DNA from: Paraspadella gotoi
Taxonomy: Eukaryota > Chaetognatha
Assembly (NCBI GenBank): GCA_051294375.1
Contig: CM119264.1
Location: forward strand, 24,789,842-24,853,841
Length of the DNA stretch: 64,000 bases
Reading direction: 5' to 3'
The translations under genes were made by a program, and so were the position numbers. Shown in pieces: positions 61,821 to 64,000 of the stretch (position 1 is its first letter; every line of letters starts with the position of its first letter). The notes beneath the pieces were generated by a model. The model ran no database searches. It saw only the letters and a list, made by a program, of their open reading frames with translations, and was not told the DNA's origin.

Positions 61821-61983
61821 GGTCACAAATTTCGCACTCGAGTTTTGGACTTTTCGCTTGTTTGACTTTTGGGTTAATTGTTTACGGTTTTGTTTGTTCG
61901 TCTAATTTCGGTAAAAGATATAAGCGTTTGAAAGTAAGTAAACTTTTGAAAAAGTAAAAATAAAGTAAAGATAAAAATAAAAT
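61821..61983 (+). repeat. Direct copy of the arm of the terminal inverted repeat
   Basis: From GGTCACAAATTTCGCACTCG to the AAAGTAAAAATAAA stretch this matches 63202-63360 in the same orientation and the complement of 63835-64000, with small indels. Like the 63203 copy it is preceded by GA tracts. Confidence 0.75.
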
Positions 61984-62380
61984 ATTAAGGTATCGGTAAA
62001 TTTTCAGTAAATGTGAAATATTATTTTCCACTTCATTGATACGGAAGCCAAGTGCTCTGGGGAGTGAATAAATCAGAGGGTGAGAGAGCCTTGATTTAAA
62101 AGCATGTAGGGAACTCCAATGTCATTATCGTTGTTTACGATTGATTGGAGACCTTAAAACCACTGAAGCCTTGTCTAAAGTCAGGAGCAAGATAGATTAT
62201 ATAATTTGAATAATATATATATAGAAATATATGGTTGTAACAATTTTCATAAATAAAAAAGGAAGAACTTGAATTGAAAGATTGATCAAAGGAATAAGAG
62301 AAGAAAGAAAGAAAAAATTAATAATAAGAAAGCATATGAAGAGAGTATGTTAGAATAAAGAGCAAAGTGAAATTGGCAGA
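61984..62380. other. AT-rich unique DNA, nothing recognised
   Basis: Spacer between the arm copy and the second foldback element. No exon or RNA gene. Confidence 0.5.
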
Positions 62381-62930
62381 TCAAAATTCAAATAAGTTAT
62401 CTATGAACAGTCTTGCATCTATAAGACATCATTATTTTTTTTATTAAAATTATGACTCTGCAATTTTCTGGATTAAGCTCATATTTATACATTGTACTCA
62501 CCATAGAAAATGTCAAAAATTTAAAAATAGTTTTTATTTTAGTTTTGAAAGCAGCTTCGGAATTCCATCATAAAAAGTTTTATAAAAAAAATATAAATTT
62601 TAATTCAGAATGTACATAAAGCTAAAAATTTAAAAAATATATATTTTTTATACAAAAAATTATAATAAGTACATTTTTTTTTTGGATTTTGAACCCCATT
62701 TGACCCCATAATTTCCTAAAAGAGTTACTATTTTCTTTTATCACTTTCTCGTGAGGGAATTTGAATCTAATTTCAAAATAAGAAATAGACATTTTAACTT
62801 GTTGAAAATTTTTCTATGGCCATAGTAACTATATATATAAATATAATGCAGCTAATGCAATAATTGTCAAATTAATTTTTTTTATTTAAAAAATGTACAC
62901 AAGGTACAAGCCTGTTAGGATCTTACTTTT
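62381..62930. mobile_element. Foldback element, divergent copy 2
   Basis: Same layout as 44763-45310: outer end TCAAAATTCAAATAAGTTAT, ATGAACAGTCTTG, TTTATACATTGTACTCACC, the ATAAAAAGTTTTATAAAA block, then the inverted counterparts (TTTTATCACTTTCTCGTGAG, TTTCTATGGCCATAGTAAC, GTACAAGCCTGTTAGG). Arms here are substituted relative to each other, unlike the near-perfect arms of copy 1, so this looks like an older insertion. Confidence 0.6.
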
Positions 62931-63039
62931 TAAATATTAATTCTAACTTTGATTAAATGATTTTGGCTATGTTTAATGTTAGAATTAAAAAAAAAGAAAT
63001 ACGAGAAATGAAAAGTGAAAAATTTAAAAAAAATTAAAA

Positions 63040-63202
63040 AGAGAGAGAGAGAAGGAAGAAAGAAAAGAAAGGAAAGAAAGAAAATAAAAAAGAAAAAAAG
63101 AAAGAAGAAAGAAGAGATAATGAAATGAAAGAAGAGAGATAAAGAAGAGAGAGAGAGAGAAGAGACAGAAGAGAGAGAGAGAAAGTTAGAGAGAGAGAGA
63201 GG
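63040..63202 (+). repeat. GA/GAAA-rich tract before the terminal inverted repeat
   Basis: Mixed (GAAA)n and (GA)n, the same kind of tract that precedes the arm copy at 61821. Confidence 0.85.
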
Positions 63203-64000
63203 GTCACAAATTTTCGCAACTCGAGTTTTGGACTTTCGTTTGTTTGGCTTTTGGGTTAATGTTTACGTGGTTTTGTTTGTTCGTTTATTTCTGTTAAGGG
63301 ATATAAGGGTTGAAAGTAAGTAACTTTTGAAAAAAGTAAAAAATTAAGGTGAAAAATAAAAATAAAATAATTTAAAGGTAGAAACTACAAAAGGACAAAA
63401 GAGAAAAAAGAAAGAAAGAAATCGGAAAAAAAAACGGACAAAAATAAAGTAACTACAAAAATATAATAATTTAAAAAAATGCTCAAAATCAGCAAAAATT
63501 CCCCGATGTAAACTAATTTTTTTTTTAAATGGGCACTCTTTTCCGATCGTGCCCCCTTTTTTGTTTCTTTTTTCCTTACGTTCATTATTAGTTTTATATA
63601 TATATTATAGCTCCTCTTCTCATCCTGTCGCTGATGGAAAACGAAACAAAAAGGGGGCACGATCGGTAAGCAAGAGTGCCCCATTAAAAAAAAAAGATTA
63701 GGTTACATTCGGGGAATTGCTGCTAATTTTTGACATTTTTTTTTAATTATTATTTTTTGTATGTTACTTATTTTGTCCGTTTTTTTTTCGATTTTCTTTT
63801 CTTTCTTTTTCTCTTTTTGTCCTTTGTAGTGTTGTACCTTAATTATTTATTTTTTATTACCTTATTTTTACTTTTCAGTTTAAACTTTACTTTCAAACCC
63901 TTATATTCCTTACCGAAATTAAACGAACCAAACAAAACCGTAAACATTAATCCCAAAGCCAAACTAAACGAAAAGTCCAAAACTCGAGTGCGAAAAATTT
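63203..64000. repeat. Long inverted repeat running off the window end
   Basis: Left arm 63203-63575, spacer 63576-63635, right arm 63636-64000 and beyond. Inner ends read GGGCACTC...CGATCGTGCCCCC and the complement; outer parts carry the ACTCGAGTTTTGGAC phrase. Arms differ by small indels. No coding frame of note. The right arm is cut by the window end, so the full length is unknown. Confidence 0.75.

Overview
This 64 kb window is eukaryotic nuclear DNA, very probably from an invertebrate animal. It has no operons or Shine-Dalgarno-like spacing. The coding pieces I can support are exon-sized and some have GT/AG borders. Microsatellites dominate, mainly (GA/TC)n, (GAC/GTC)n, (GAAA)n and (CGG/CCG)n. 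There are 16 runs of N. I cannot name the organism; an arthropod or crustacean with an SSR-rich genome is only a guess.

Layout. 1-9 kb: a G-rich minisatellite, then a purine-rich block inside an exact 3,085-bp tandem duplication. 9-12 kb: GAC-type triplets, a candidate acidic C-terminal exon, a long CGG tract and two large gaps. 12.4-13.9 kb: a long inverted repeat with a Penelope/hammerhead-like motif in each arm. 14.2-19.3 kb: a 2.5 kb direct duplication. 19.9-21.0 kb: a compositionally odd island. 21.4-29.3 kb: a second large duplicated block, with divergent relatives at 33.7-35.4 kb. 29.6-32.4 kb (minus strand): a candidate four-exon gene for a basic/acidic nuclear-type protein with CENP-C-like segments; a tRNA-Glu(TTC)-like gene lies in one of its introns on the same strand. 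35-56 kb: mostly non-coding AT-rich DNA and simple repeats, with a few weak small ORFs, a foldback element (44.8-45.3 kb) and a canonical RFX X-box promoter (48.4 kb). 56.0-58.75 kb (minus strand): a Pumilio/PUF RNA-binding protein gene, the most secure gene here. 60.6-61.4 kb: a dual-CCAAT promoter-like segment followed by a small exon with a mitochondrial-presequence-like N-terminus. 62.4-64 kb: a second foldback element and a long inverted repeat cut by the window end.

Two things govern interpretation. Duplicated blocks differ mostly by single-base insertions and deletions, and both conserved genes are broken by single-base frame changes at or near homopolymers. The simplest reading is a long-read assembly with unmerged or partly polished copies rather than biological decay. 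Most open frames here are microsatellite translations (poly-Ser-Leu, Arg-Glu, Phe-Ser-Leu, Asp) and are not annotated. The two recognisable proteins act in unrelated processes: mRNA repression (Pumilio) and, if the weaker call holds, centromere assembly (CENP-C).
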